A stretch of 64,000 nucleotides of DNA from Salinicoccus roseus. Its GTDB lineage: Bacteria > Bacillota > Bacilli > Staphylococcales > Salinicoccaceae. Position numbers and translations under genes: made by a program. A model generated the notes under the pieces. The model was not told the DNA's origin. It did not search any database and worked only from the letters and a program-made list of their open reading frames with translations. Below are positions 43,676 through 52,658 of this stretch, piece after piece. Position 1 is the first letter of the stretch. The number at the start of each line of letters is the position of its first letter. The DNA lies in contig NZ_RKQJ01000001.1 in assembly GCF_003814515.1 (NCBI RefSeq), positions 62,001 to 126,000 of the forward strand. The letters run 5' to 3'.

Positions 43676-44974
43676 ATGGAAAAATATCATTTTATAGGAA
43701 TAAAGGGCGCAGGCATGAGTGCGCTGGCCCAGGTGCTTCACGACCTTGGTAATGAAGTCCAGGGGTCCGACATAGAAAAGGAAGTGTTCACTGAGCACCA
43801 GCTCCGCGACAAGGGGATAAGCATCCTGCCCTTTGATGAGGCGAACATCGTTGAAGGTTATACCTATATTGCCGGCAATGCTTTTGGTGACGACCATCTC
43901 GAAATCAGTGCAGCAAGGGAAAAAGGCTATCCGGTCATACGCTATCATGAGTTCCTCTCACAATTCATGTCCCAGTTCACTTCCATAGCGGTCACGGGTG
44001 CGCATGGGAAGACCTCCACCACGGGTCTGCTCAGCCACGTGATGAATGGGGACGTGGACACGACATTCCTCATCGGGGACGGCACAGGATTCGGTCTTGA
44101 GGACAGCAAGTACTTCACTTTCGAGTCATGTGAATACAAGCGGCATTTCCTGAGCTACCATCCCGATTATGCCATCATCACCAATATAGATTTTGACCAT
44201 CCGGACTATTTCAGGGACCTGCAGGATGTCATCGATGCATTCACTGAAATGGCCGGCCAGGTCAAAAAGGCGGTGATCGCCTATGGCGGGGACAGCCATA
44301 CAAGAAAAATGTCCTATAATGTGCCGGTCTATTTCTATGGCATCGGCGAGGGATATGACATCAGTGCCTCCAACATTGAAGTCCTGTCGAAGGGGACACG
44401 CTTTGACGTCAGTGTGGAAGGGGAGCATCTGGACACGTTCACCATACCGATGTACGGCGACCATCATGTGCTGAACTCCCTTGCGGTGATAGCAGTGGGC
44501 TATCTGGAAGACCTTGATATGGGAAACATCAAGAAGGCATTCATGACCTTCGGCGGAGTGAAGCGCCGGTTCAGCGAAACTTTCAGGAACGGCATGGTCA
44601 TCGTTGATGATTATGCACATCATCCGAAAGAGATACAGGCAACCCTGGAGACCGCACGGAAGAAATACAATGGTAGGGAAATCGTCACCGTTTTCCAGCC
44701 CCATACATTCTCCAGGACCGAAAAGTTCCTGAACGAGTTTGCAGAAGCCCTCTCCGGGTCGGATAAGGCGTACATCGTGGACATCTTCGGTTCGGCGAGG
44801 GAGGACGCAGGCGCCCTGACCAGCCGGGATCTGGTGGATCTGATACCGGACGCTGAACTGCTTGCAGAAGGAGATATCGAAAAGCTCAATTCACATGAAG
44901 AAGCCGTCATCATATTCATGGGGGCCGGAGACATCCAGAAATACGAGAAAAGATTTACCGAGCTATTATCCTGA
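43676..44974 (+). CDS. murC: UDP-N-acetylmuramate--L-alanine ligase
   Basis: Adds L-alanine to UDP-MurNAc in the cytosolic stage of peptidoglycan synthesis. The 432-residue Mur ligase has the N-terminal [17 protein letters not shown], the ATP-site [18 protein letters not shown], the central [21 protein letters not shown] and the C-terminal [10 protein letters not shown]. Length is normal. GGTGAGCCC precedes the ATG. Confidence 0.97.
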   Translation: MEKYHFIGIKGAGMSALAQVLHDLGNEVQGSDIEKEVFTEHQLRDKGISILPFDEANIVEGYTYIAGNAFGDDHLEISAAREKGYPVIRYHEFLSQFMSQFTSIAVTGAHGKTSTTGLLSHVMNGDVDTTFLIGDGTGFGLEDSKYFTFESCEYKRHFLSYHPDYAIITNIDFDHPDYFRDLQDVIDAFTEMAGQVKKAVIAYGGDSHTRKMSYNVPVYFYGIGEGYDISASNIEVLSKGTRFDVSVEGEHLDTFTIPMYGDHHVLNSLAVIAVGYLEDLDMGNIKKAFMTFGGVKRRFSETFRNGMVIVDDYAHHPKEIQATLETARKKYNGREIVTVFQPHTFSRTEKFLNEFAEALSGSDKAYIVDIFGSAREDAGALTSRDLVDLIPDAELLAEGDIEKLNSHEEAVIIFMGAGDIQKYEKRFTELLS

Positions 44975-44980
44975 TAAAAT

Positions 44981-45005
44981 GTTTATACCATAACCATTTG
45001 GGTTA
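44981..45005 (+). promoter_or_regulatory. Sigma-B-type promoter upstream of ytxG-ytxH
   Basis: GTTTAT (44981-44986), a 13-bp spacer and GGGTTA (45000-45005) differ from GTTTAA-N12-15-GGGTAT at three positions. The B. subtilis ytxGH(J) genes belong to the general stress regulon, which supports a functional match. Confidence 0.5.
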
Positions 45006-45051
45006 ATTTAAAGAGTGAATAACAAATAAAGATATAGATGGAGGCGTTAAA

Positions 45052-45615
45052 ATGGATTGGCAAATAATTTTGTATATTGCCGCAGGTGTCGCTGCTATTG
45101 CCTTCCTGATTCTTTGTATCGCTTTGGCGGTCGTACTGTTCTCAGTCAAAAAGAATCTGGATCATGTAGCGAAGACACTTGATGGAGTAGAAGGACAAAT
45201 TCAAGGTATCACAAGAGAGTCGACAGACCTCCTGCATAAGACGAACCGTCTTGCAGAGGATGTGCAGGGTAAATCTGCAAAACTCAATTCCGTTGTGGAT
45301 GCTGTACAAGGTATCGGACATTCCATGAATAACTTGAACTCTTCTGTAGATAGGGTGACGAATTCAATCACTCACAACATATCACAGAATGAAGATAAGA
45401 TTTCCCAAGTTGTACAATGGTCCAATGTTGCAATGGAAGTTGCCGACAAATGGCAGATGAGACAGAAGCGCAACAGTGCTTTCAACACCAAGTATTCCAC
45501 AACAGCTGAAAATGATCCGGATAATCTGCCGGTAGCTGTAAACCAGTCGGTGACGACGAACGATAATCTTGATGAAGATCGTGTGAACGCCGGACTCGAC
45601 AACGACAGCAAATAA
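45052..45615 (+). CDS. ytxG: DUF948 family membrane protein (YtxG-like)
   Basis: A 187-residue protein with an N-terminal transmembrane helix (about residues 5-32) and a long alpha-helical cytosolic or wall-facing part containing the DUF948 pattern (VKKNLDHVAKTLDGVEGQIQ, LLHKTNRLAEDVQGK, then NSSVDRVTNSI). The C-terminal 50 residues are polar and likely disordered. GGAGGCGTTAAA precedes the ATG. It is followed by the ytxH-like gene after 14 bp. In B. subtilis ytxG and ytxH are general-stress genes; function unknown. Confidence 0.9.
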   Translation: MDWQIILYIAAGVAAIAFLILCIALAVVLFSVKKNLDHVAKTLDGVEGQIQGITRESTDLLHKTNRLAEDVQGKSAKLNSVVDAVQGIGHSMNNLNSSVDRVTNSITHNISQNEDKISQVVQWSNVAMEVADKWQMRQKRNSAFNTKYSTTAENDPDNLPVAVNQSVTTNDNLDEDRVNAGLDNDSK

Positions 45616-45629
45616 GGGGAGGTTCTTAC

Positions 45630-46106
45630 ATGGAAACCTATAACCGTGACAGGCACCTTCATGGTGTCGAAGAATACGAGGAACAGGTCAATCAGACGAC
45701 CGGAAGGGATTTCTCCATCGGTCTCGCCATTGGCCTGCTTATCGGAACGGTCGGCGGCCTGCTGCTTGCACCGAAATCCGGGGATGCGCTGAGGGATGAT
45801 ATTACAGAGCAGACCCAGAAGCTGTCCAAGAGCAAAGATGGCGGCAGCAGAGAAGGTGCAAACTTCAAGGAGAAGGTCCAGGAAAAGACCGATCAGCTGC
45901 GTGATAAGATGGAAGACAAGAAAGGCGACATTTCAGCCAAGAAGGGTGAAATGGATGAGAAGAAGAGGGTTAAATCCCTCGATGAATCTGCAGTCAAGGC
46001 TCAGAAGGATGCGATCCAGGAAGAAGTCAAGGAACCGCAGACCGATGACCCGAGAACTGTAGATATGTCGAAATACGCCGAAAAGCTTGACGACGACAAG
46101 AAATAG
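45630..46106 (+). CDS. ytxH: YtxH-like general-stress protein
   Basis: A 158-residue protein. A hydrophobic glycine-rich segment (SIGLAIGLLIGTVGGLLLAPKSG, about 28-48) is the YtxH signature. The remainder is a highly charged helix rich in Lys, Glu and Asp. The ATG at 45630 follows GGGAGG. It forms an operon with ytxG. The charged helix resembles that of the repeat protein at 31944-32663, suggesting both belong to one stress class. Confidence 0.88.
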   Translation: METYNRDRHLHGVEEYEEQVNQTTGRDFSIGLAIGLLIGTVGGLLLAPKSGDALRDDITEQTQKLSKSKDGGSREGANFKEKVQEKTDQLRDKMEDKKGDISAKKGEMDEKKRVKSLDESAVKAQKDAIQEEVKEPQTDDPRTVDMSKYAEKLDDDKK

Positions 46107-46130
46107 TAATAAAATGATATCATTATTTTT

Positions 46131-46160
46131 CAACCACATGCTCCGGCATGTGGTTGATTT
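46131..46160 (+). terminator. Terminator after ytxH
   Basis: CAACCACATG (46131-46140) pairs with CATGTGGTTG (46147-46156), followed by ATTTTG. A weaker A/T palindrome precedes it. Confidence 0.75.
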
Positions 46161-46175
46161 TGTGAGGTGGACGCT

Positions 46176-47195
46176 ATGACCGGAAATGATGGTTTGGACA
46201 GGGAAAAACTGATGGAGATCGATACGGCCCTACTGGAGCTCCTGGATTCGAGGGCTGCAGTAACCGGTCCTGTCGAGAAGAGGGTGGACAACGCAGAATA
46301 CTACAGTAGGCTGCTTGATGAGTACGAAGGCGCATACGATACTGCTTTCATACAGGCGCTGCTGGAGGGTCTGACGGATGCATCGTCCAAGCAGGCTGAT
46401 GCGGAAGAACCGCCGCCCCTGCTCGTGTCGAGAGCACATCAGAGTGCGGATACAATCGTCAGGATAGGAGAAGCCGAAATAGGCGGGGACGAACCTGCAC
46501 ATATATTCGGCCCCTGTTCAGTGGAATCCTACAATCAGGTTGCGGAAGTGGCGTCAGACCTTAAACGGAAGGGCTTGAAGATGATCAGGGGCGGGGCATT
46601 CAAACCCCGCACTTCGCCATACGACTTCCAGGGGCTGGGGAAGGAAGGCCTCGAAATACTGCTGGAAATAAAAAAGGCGCATGACCTTGCAGTAGTAAGT
46701 GAAATCGTTGCTCCGGAACACGTCAACCTGGCAGAGGCCCATCTGGATGCATTCCAGATCGGCGCCAGAAATATGCAGAATTTTGAACTGCTCAAGGCAG
46801 TCGGACGCTCCAGCAAGCCGGTGATACTGAAGCGGGGCATGAGTGCCACGATAGAAGAGTTCCTCTATGCCGCCGAGTATATACTGGCTGAAGGCAATGG
46901 CAATGTAGTCTTTTGTGAGCGGGGTATACGGACATATGAGAAGAGTACAAGAAATACGCTGGACATCTCGGCTGTGCCGCTGCTCAAGCAGGCGAGCCAC
47001 TTGCCTGTCCTGGTGGATGTCACACATTCCACAGGCAGGAAGGAAATCATGGCCGACTGCGCCAAGGCAGCGCTTGCAGCAGGTGCTGACGGCATAATGG
47101 CCGAAGTCCATCCGGATCCGCCCACAGCTCTGAGTGACAAGGCCCAGCAGATGACCCTTGAGGAATTCGATAAATTTCATTTAAGTATCATTTAA
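46176..47195 (+). CDS. aroA: 3-deoxy-7-phosphoheptulonate synthase with a chorismate-mutase-like N-terminus
   Basis: First enzyme of aromatic biosynthesis, joining PEP and erythrose 4-phosphate. The 339-residue protein has a full DAHP synthase domain of the Bacillus AroA type (about 85-335): HIFGPCSVESY, MIRGGAFKPRTSPYDFQGLG, EIVAPEHV, QIGARNMQNFELL, VILKRGM, FCERGIRTYEKSTRNTLDIS, and DVTHSTGRKE. Residues 1-75 align with the AroQ chorismate mutase domain, with Arg9 and Arg26 at catalytic positions, but the later Lys and the DxxRE segment are not recognisable. The ATG at 46176 follows GAGGTGG. It lies between ytxH and ccpA, the normal order. Confidence 0.93.
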   Translation: MTGNDGLDREKLMEIDTALLELLDSRAAVTGPVEKRVDNAEYYSRLLDEYEGAYDTAFIQALLEGLTDASSKQADAEEPPPLLVSRAHQSADTIVRIGEAEIGGDEPAHIFGPCSVESYNQVAEVASDLKRKGLKMIRGGAFKPRTSPYDFQGLGKEGLEILLEIKKAHDLAVVSEIVAPEHVNLAEAHLDAFQIGARNMQNFELLKAVGRSSKPVILKRGMSATIEEFLYAAEYILAEGNGNVVFCERGIRTYEKSTRNTLDISAVPLLKQASHLPVLVDVTHSTGRKEIMADCAKAALAAGADGIMAEVHPDPPTALSDKAQQMTLEEFDKFHLSII

Positions 47196-47232
47196 GAATG
47201 ACGAAACTTTGGTATTCATGTTATTATAGTAC

Positions 47233-47246
47233 AAAAAGCGCTTTCA
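47233..47246 (+). promoter_or_regulatory. cre-like site upstream of ccpA
   Basis: AAAAAGCGCTTTCA matches the right-hand part of the cre consensus TGWAANCGNTNWCA, including the central GCGCTTTCA, about 22 bp before the ccpA start codon. It suggests autoregulation by CcpA. The first bases, TG, are not conserved. Confidence 0.5.
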
Positions 47247-47267
47247 AAAAGCGTGCGGGGGTGCAAT

Positions 47268-48257
47268 ATGACGGTTACCATATATGATGTTGCCAGAGAG
47301 GCAAAAGTATCCATGGCAACAGTTTCCAGAGTGCTTAACGGGAATCCCAACGTGAAGCCGGAAACAAGAAAAAAAGTTAAAGATGTTATAGAAAGGCTGG
47401 ACTATCGTCCAAATGCTGTGGCCCGCGGCCTGGCGAGCAAGAAGACGACTACTGTCGGCGTCATCATTCCCGACATTTCAAACTTGTATTATTCCTCCCT
47501 GGCCCGCGGCCTGGATGATATTGCAGAGATGTACAACTATCAGACCATCATTACGAACACAGACAATGACCCTGAAAAGGAAAGAGATGCCTTCCTTGGC
47601 CTCGTCAGCAAGCAGGTCGACGGTATCGTCTTCCTGGGTGGGGCATTGAATGAAGAGACGCTCAATGATATCAAGAGCTCACATCTTCCTGTAGTCATAT
47701 GCGGCACCAGCGAAAAGGATGAAAACTTGCCGTCGGTGAACATCGACTACTTCGAAGCCATCAAGGAAGCTGCGTCCAAATTCCTTGAGGAAGGAGCTGA
47801 AAAAATCGCCTTCGTCAAAGCTTCATATTCGGAACAGCTGGAACGACACATCGAAGAAGGCATAAAAGCAGCCTATAAGGATCAAGGCAGGGAGTTCGAT
47901 GAACAGTATCTCCTCTCTGCACCGGCAGACTACCAGGCCGGTAAATCCCTGTTCTCCCAAATTCGTGGGCTGAAGGCGGATGTCGTCGTTACAATGAGCG
48001 ATGAAACAGCAATCGGAGTCCTGCACGGCGCGATGGACAACAATGTCCAGGTGCCCGAGGAACTGCAGATCATGAGCTGCAGCAATACAAGGTTTGTGAA
48101 TATGGTGCGGCCACCGCTTTCCAGTGTAGCACTGCCGCTGTATGACATTGGTGCTGTCGGCATGCGTCTGCTGACCAAATACATGAATGAAGAGACTGTG
48201 GAAGAGGCGAATGTCATCCTTCCATACAAAATCGAATATCGTGCGACAACGAAATAG
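47268..48257 (+). CDS. ccpA: Catabolite control protein A
   Basis: A LacI-family transcription regulator controlling carbon catabolite repression with HPr-Ser-P. The 329-residue protein has an N-terminal HTH (TIYDVAREAKVSMATVSRVLN) and hinge (VIERLDYRPNAVARGLAS), followed by a periplasmic-binding-like core. GGGGGTGCAAT precedes the ATG at 47268. Placement after aroA and beside acuC/acsA is the conserved Bacillales order. A cre-like element lies upstream. Confidence 0.97.
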   Translation: MTVTIYDVAREAKVSMATVSRVLNGNPNVKPETRKKVKDVIERLDYRPNAVARGLASKKTTTVGVIIPDISNLYYSSLARGLDDIAEMYNYQTIITNTDNDPEKERDAFLGLVSKQVDGIVFLGGALNEETLNDIKSSHLPVVICGTSEKDENLPSVNIDYFEAIKEAASKFLEEGAEKIAFVKASYSEQLERHIEEGIKAAYKDQGREFDEQYLLSAPADYQAGKSLFSQIRGLKADVVVTMSDETAIGVLHGAMDNNVQVPEELQIMSCSNTRFVNMVRPPLSSVALPLYDIGAVGMRLLTKYMNEETVEEANVILPYKIEYRATTK

Positions 48258-48292
48258 AAAAAGACGGACTCTGCAGAGTCCGTCTTTTTCTG
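48258..48292. terminator. Terminator between ccpA and acuC
   Basis: A near-perfect 32-base palindrome (AAAAAGACGGACTCTG with its complement) ends in T residues and serves both convergent genes. Confidence 0.9.
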
Positions 48293-48310
48293 TTTGCCAT
48301 ATTCTGGTGA

Positions 48311-49462
48311 TCACTGCTCCTCCAGATGGAGCATGGCCCGAGTAAGCATGCTGCGGTTTTTTTCACTGATTTCCTCACGTCGGGGGATATCGTTGTAGTC
48401 CGTCAGCACATCCTCCCAATTTCGAGGAAAGTCCACGGGGCTTTTTGGACCATACTGATCCATGAAAGCTTCCGGCAGAGGACCCCGGGGAGCAGGTATG
48501 CCCTTCATGCTGAGCCATATCTGTGACCACATGCGGGGGACGACCTGCCATATGTTATAGCCGCCTCCGCCGACGGCAATCCATTTGCCATCCGTATATT
48601 TGTCCGCCATCTCATTGACGAAACGGGGGATCTCCTCGAACGTCCTGGAAGTCAGTGCGAGGTGCGTCATCGGATCCCTGAAATGTGCATCGACGCCATT
48701 CTGGCTGAATATCACATCCGGCTGGAATTTCCTGATTGCCGCCTCGAATGTCTCCTTGAATATCTCCAGGAAGGATTCATCTTCAGTAAAGGCATCGACG
48801 GGGAGGTTGACGGCGAATCCAAATCCTTCTTCGGTGCCCCTTTCAGTCAGGCTGCCTGTGCCGGGGAACAGATAGCGTCCTGTTTCGTGGATGGAGTAGG
48901 TCATGACTTCGTTCGTATCATAGAAGATCCATTGCACACCGTCGCCATGATGGGCATCCGTATCTATATAGAGTACGCGTTTGCCATACTTCTTCCGGAT
49001 GTGCTCTATGGCGACGGCTGAATCATTGTAGATGCAGAAACCGCTTGCGCGTCCACTGAAGCCATGATGCAGGCCTCCGGCAAGGCTCAGTGCCTTATCC
49101 GTCCGTCCGTCCATTACAGCCTCCACAGCGCTCAATGTGGCGCCTACAAGCATGCGGCTCTTCTCATGCATCCCTTCGAAACTCGGGGTGTCCTCCGTAT
49201 TGAGGCCGTAGCTCTCCATCTTTTCTTCAGACAGCTTTCCCTCACCCGCAAGCTTTACCGCTTCAATGAAGTCACTTTTGTGGACGAGTTCGAGCTCCTC
49301 GTCAGTCGCTTCGCGCGGTTTGATGATGTCAGAAGCGCTGAGATGACCCGACGCCATCAGTAGATCGGTCGTCATCTTCAGCCGCATCTGATTGAAGGGG
49401 TGTTTGGAATGGAACCGGTATTTGAGCAATGAATCATCATATACATAAAGTGGACTGGTCAT
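48311..49462 (-). CDS. acuC: Histone-deacetylase-family protein AcuC
   Basis: A zinc-dependent deacetylase that removes the acetyl group placed by AcuA, reactivating acetyl-CoA synthetase. The 383 residues contain the HDAC active-site pattern: GGLHHGFSGRASGFCIYND (charge-relay histidines), YIDTDAHHGDGVQ (zinc Asp/His), and QNGVDAHFRDP (second zinc Asp), with GGGYN near residue 300. The start overlaps the acuB stop by 4 bp. Order is acuA-acuB-acuC on the minus strand, opposite to acsA. Confidence 0.95.
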   Translation of the reverse strand: MTSPLYVYDDSLLKYRFHSKHPFNQMRLKMTTDLLMASGHLSASDIIKPREATDEELELVHKSDFIEAVKLAGEGKLSEEKMESYGLNTEDTPSFEGMHEKSRMLVGATLSAVEAVMDGRTDKALSLAGGLHHGFSGRASGFCIYNDSAVAIEHIRKKYGKRVLYIDTDAHHGDGVQWIFYDTNEVMTYSIHETGRYLFPGTGSLTERGTEEGFGFAVNLPVDAFTEDESFLEIFKETFEAAIRKFQPDVIFSQNGVDAHFRDPMTHLALTSRTFEEIPRFVNEMADKYTDGKWIAVGGGGYNIWQVVPRMWSQIWLSMKGIPAPRGPLPEAFMDQYGPKSPVDFPRNWEDVLTDYNDIPRREEISEKNRSMLTRAMLHLEEQ

Positions 49463-50100
49463 TGGCCCATCTGCGAAGGTTCGAGTACGGTGAACCCTCT
49501 ATCTTTGAGTGTATCGATGGCTTTTCTCGGATTCATCGCCTGTACCCGCAGTACGATCGTCTTGAACCCCTTCTTCTCCTTGTTCCTATAGACGGAGATG
49601 CTGACTATCTTAATGTTGAGCTCCTTGAAGACCCTGCCGATATCATAGATGACGCCGGTGCGGTCCTCCACCTCAACTTCTATCATCGAACCGGGCTCGG
49701 TAATTCCCGTCAGTTCCAGATAGGTGTTGAGCATATCCTTCTGGGTGATGATGCCTACAATCTTGCCGTTCCTGAGCACGGGTATCGCGCCGATTGCATA
49801 GTGATAGAAATCAAGAGCAATTTCTTCGACGAAATCCAGAGGGTGGCAATAGGTCACCCGCTTGCGCATGATCCTGGATATGGGCACCTTCAGTGTGAAA
49901 TCGGGATCGTCATCCGAGAGTACAGAAGGCAGTGTCAGTTTTATGTCCCTGTCGGAGACGATGCCGACCAGGTTCTCCTCATCATCAACAAGCGGGATGT
50001 GGCGGAAAGAGTAGGTACTCATCATATTCAATGCATCTTCAATCGTGTGTTCGGGTGTCAGTGTCCTGACCGGACTGGTCATGATTCTTTCAACTAGCAT
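49459..50100 (-). CDS. acuB: CBS-ACT domain protein AcuB
   Basis: A 213-residue protein with two CBS domains (about residues 1-60 and 75-135) and a C-terminal ACT domain (about 138-205). It is the conserved partner of AcuA and AcuC. CBS domains often bind adenine nucleotides and ACT domains amino acids; the ligand here is unknown. TAGGAGG precedes the ATG. It overlaps acuC downstream. Confidence 0.94.
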   Translation of the reverse strand: MLVERIMTSPVRTLTPEHTIEDALNMMSTYSFRHIPLVDDEENLVGIVSDRDIKLTLPSVLSDDDPDFTLKVPISRIMRKRVTYCHPLDFVEEIALDFYHYAIGAIPVLRNGKIVGIITQKDMLNTYLELTGITEPGSMIEVEVEDRTGVIYDIGRVFKELNIKIVSISVYRNKEKKGFKTIVLRVQAMNPRKAIDTLKDRGFTVLEPSQMGQ

Positions 50101-50110
50101 TTCTCTCCTC

Positions 50111-50743
50111 CTAGAAAAAAAAGCGGTTTTTAAATCTCAGCTTATCAAAAGCTATCATCTGTTCCTCTTTGATGTTCCTGCCTATGCGTGCCATGAGTGT
50201 ATTGGCGGGGTGGCCGGTGATTTCCGGGTCGTTCGTCTGAAAGACCTCGAATCCGACGCTTGCCATCAGCCTGATCATCAGATCTTTATATTCATACACA
50301 TCGAGACCGCTGTTCTTAAGATCCCAATGCCAGTAGTATTCTGTTGTGATAATGATGTAATTTTCCATGAACGCATCCTGCATGGAAAGGCTCAGCAGGC
50401 GTTTGCCGAGACCGAAACTGCGGTAGTCCAGACTGATCTCAATGGCACCGAGCTCCATGATATAGGGGAGATTGCCATCAGACCAGCGTTCCATGGGATC
50501 CGGGTGGAGGTAGGTCACATAGCCGATAATGTGATTCCCCTCCCTGATAATCAGGATCCGACCTTCTTCCAGTTCGGCGATTTCCTTTATCGCTTCGAAC
50601 TGCTCAATGGGTGGGCGGAAAGCATCAAGACCATCATCAAATGTGAAGGCGGAAAGCTCTTTGGCGGTCAGGGGTCCTTCAAGTATAAATGAGTGATTTT
50701 CCGTCTCGTACTCTTCTTTATAATAAGTCTTTGTGTGATGCAA
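50111..50743 (-). CDS. acuA: GNAT acetyltransferase AcuA
   Basis: A 210-residue protein acetyltransferase that inactivates acetyl-CoA synthetase by acetylating its active-site lysine. GNAT features include ILIIREGNHIIGYVTY and the acetyl-CoA loop region LDYRSFGLGKRLL. The start is TTG at 50743, with AGGAGG about nine bases upstream. It heads the acuABC operon, 104 bp from divergent acsA. Confidence 0.93.
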   Translation of the reverse strand: MHHTKTYYKEEYETENHSFILEGPLTAKELSAFTFDDGLDAFRPPIEQFEAIKEIAELEEGRILIIREGNHIIGYVTYLHPDPMERWSDGNLPYIMELGAIEISLDYRSFGLGKRLLSLSMQDAFMENYIIITTEYYWHWDLKNSGLDVYEYKDLMIRLMASVGFEVFQTNDPEITGHPANTLMARIGRNIKEEQMIAFDKLRFKNRFFF

Positions 50744-50847
50744 AAAGAAGCCCTCCTGGATTTTATTTTAATTATTTTGAAAAATGGTTCTATTCTATTA
50801 TATAATAAGAAGTGTAAAAGAGAAAACACAAAAGGGGAGTTATTATT

Positions 50848-52560
50848 ATGAAGGTAGAACTTTACGAAGCAACGGATCAGAATCCTAACTTGAAGGATTA
50901 TGACGAGGCGGTGAAAAACCACGATTGGACAGAAGTGGAGAAGCAATTCTCCTGGTATGAGACCGGGAAATACAACATGGCCTATGAGTGCATAGACAGG
51001 CATGTTGAGGATGGTCGTGGTGATAAAGTCGCACTTCACTATAAGAACGGAGATAAGAAACTCTCCTATACATTTGAGGACTTGAAGAAAGCATCCAATA
51101 AAGCCGCCAACGTGCTCAAGGATGAAGCAGGAGTCGTCAAAGGGGACCGCGTATTCATTTTCATGGCAAGAAGCCCTGAACTCTATTTTTCACTGCTCGG
51201 TGCACTGAAGATTGGTGCAATCGTCGGTCCGCTGTTTGAAGCATTCATGGAGAAGGCGGTAAGGGATCGTCTGGAGAACAGTGATGCCAAAGTCATCATT
51301 ACGACGCCTGAGCTGCTGCCGAGGATTCCGGTGGATGATCTGCCAAATCTTGAAAAAGTCGTCGTCGTCGGAGATGGTTCCGATGAAAGGTATATCGATT
51401 TCGACGCGAGCTATGAGAAGGCAAGTGATGAATTCGATATAGAGTGGCTGGAAAAGGAAGACGGCCTGATCCTGCACTATACGAGTGGATCGACAGGTCA
51501 GCCGAAAGGGGTTCTGCATGTCCAGCATGCCATGGTCCAGCACTATATCTCAGGGAAATATGTGCTCGACCTCAAAGAGGACGATGTCTACTGGTGTACA
51601 GCGGACCCAGGCTGGGTGACGGGTACATCATATGGTATATTCGCACCATGGCTGAACGGGGCAACGAATGTTGTAGTGGGTGGCCGCTTCTCCCCTGAAT
51701 CATGGTATGGAGCCATTCAGGATCTGAACATCACAATCTGGTACAGTGCGCCGACGGCATTCCGTATGCTCATGGGGGCGGGGGACGAAATCGTAAACGA
51801 CTATGATCTGTCTTCACTCCGCCATGTACTGTCCGTCGGTGAGCCACTCAATCCGGAAGTGGTCAAATGGGGAATGAAGGTGTTCAACCTGAGAATACAT
51901 GATACTTGGTGGATGACCGAGACAGGGGCACATATGATCGTCAACATGCCTGCAATGGATATCAAGGGTGGTTCCATGGGCAAACCGCTGCCTGGCGTCG
52001 AAGCGGCAATCATAGATGATGAAGGTAACGAACTGCCGCCAAACCGCATGGGCAACCTGGCCATGAAACGTGGATGGCCTGCGATGATGCGCAAGATCTG
52101 GAAGAATGATGCCAAGTACGATTCCTACTTCATCGGCGACTGGTATGTATCCGGTGACTCCGCTTATAAGGATGAAGATGGCTACTACTGGTTCCAGGGC
52201 CGTGTGGATGATGTCATCATGACCGCCGGTGAACGTGTGGGACCATTCGAAATAGAATCCAAGCTCGTGGAGCATCCAGCTGTTCAGGAAGCAGGGGTGA
52301 TCGGCAAGCCGGATCCAGTACGGGGTGAAATCGTCAAGGCATTCATCGCGCTCAGGGAAGGCAACGAGCCGACGGATGAACTGAAAGAAGAGATCCGCAA
52401 GTATGTCAAGGAAGGTCTTGCAGCACATGCTGCCCCAAGAGAGATCGAATTCAAGGATAAACTGCCTAAGACAAGAAGTGGTAAGATCATGCGCCGCGTG
52501 CTGAAAGCATGGGAACTTGACTTGCCGACAGGCGACCTGTCATCCATGGATGACGATTAA
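50848..52560 (+). CDS. acsA: Acetyl-CoA synthetase
   Basis: Activates acetate to acetyl-CoA via acetyl-AMP. The 570-residue ANL enzyme has the YTSGSTGQPKGVLH loop, DTWWMTETGAHMI, and the hinge DVIMTAGERVGPFEIES; the C-terminal lysine acetylated by AcuA should be in KTRSGKIMRR. AAGGGGAG precedes the ATG. It is divergent from acuABC, giving paired synthesis of the enzyme and its modifiers. A TATAAT-like element lies upstream. Confidence 0.96.
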   Translation: MKVELYEATDQNPNLKDYDEAVKNHDWTEVEKQFSWYETGKYNMAYECIDRHVEDGRGDKVALHYKNGDKKLSYTFEDLKKASNKAANVLKDEAGVVKGDRVFIFMARSPELYFSLLGALKIGAIVGPLFEAFMEKAVRDRLENSDAKVIITTPELLPRIPVDDLPNLEKVVVVGDGSDERYIDFDASYEKASDEFDIEWLEKEDGLILHYTSGSTGQPKGVLHVQHAMVQHYISGKYVLDLKEDDVYWCTADPGWVTGTSYGIFAPWLNGATNVVVGGRFSPESWYGAIQDLNITIWYSAPTAFRMLMGAGDEIVNDYDLSSLRHVLSVGEPLNPEVVKWGMKVFNLRIHDTWWMTETGAHMIVNMPAMDIKGGSMGKPLPGVEAAIIDDEGNELPPNRMGNLAMKRGWPAMMRKIWKNDAKYDSYFIGDWYVSGDSAYKDEDGYYWFQGRVDDVIMTAGERVGPFEIESKLVEHPAVQEAGVIGKPDPVRGEIVKAFIALREGNEPTDELKEEIRKYVKEGLAAHAAPREIEFKDKLPKTRSGKIMRRVLKAWELDLPTGDLSSMDDD

Positions 52561-52568
52561 AAAACTTG

Positions 52569-52600
52569 ATTGCCCCTAATAAATGTTAGGGGCAATTTTC
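52569..52600 (+). terminator. Terminator after acsA
   Basis: ATTGCCCCTAA (52569-52579) pairs with TTAGGGGCAAT (52586-52596), followed by TTTT. Confidence 0.88.
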
Positions 52601-52658
52601 TGTTTATTATGGCATAATGGAAGGGTAGGAATCCTAATAATAAAAAGGAGATGACAAG

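Noticed and set aside
50744-50847. A cre site between acuA and acsA
   Set aside because: CcpA control is expected here from B. subtilis, but the best match (around TTGAAAAATGGTTCT) lacks the central CG, so it is not supported.
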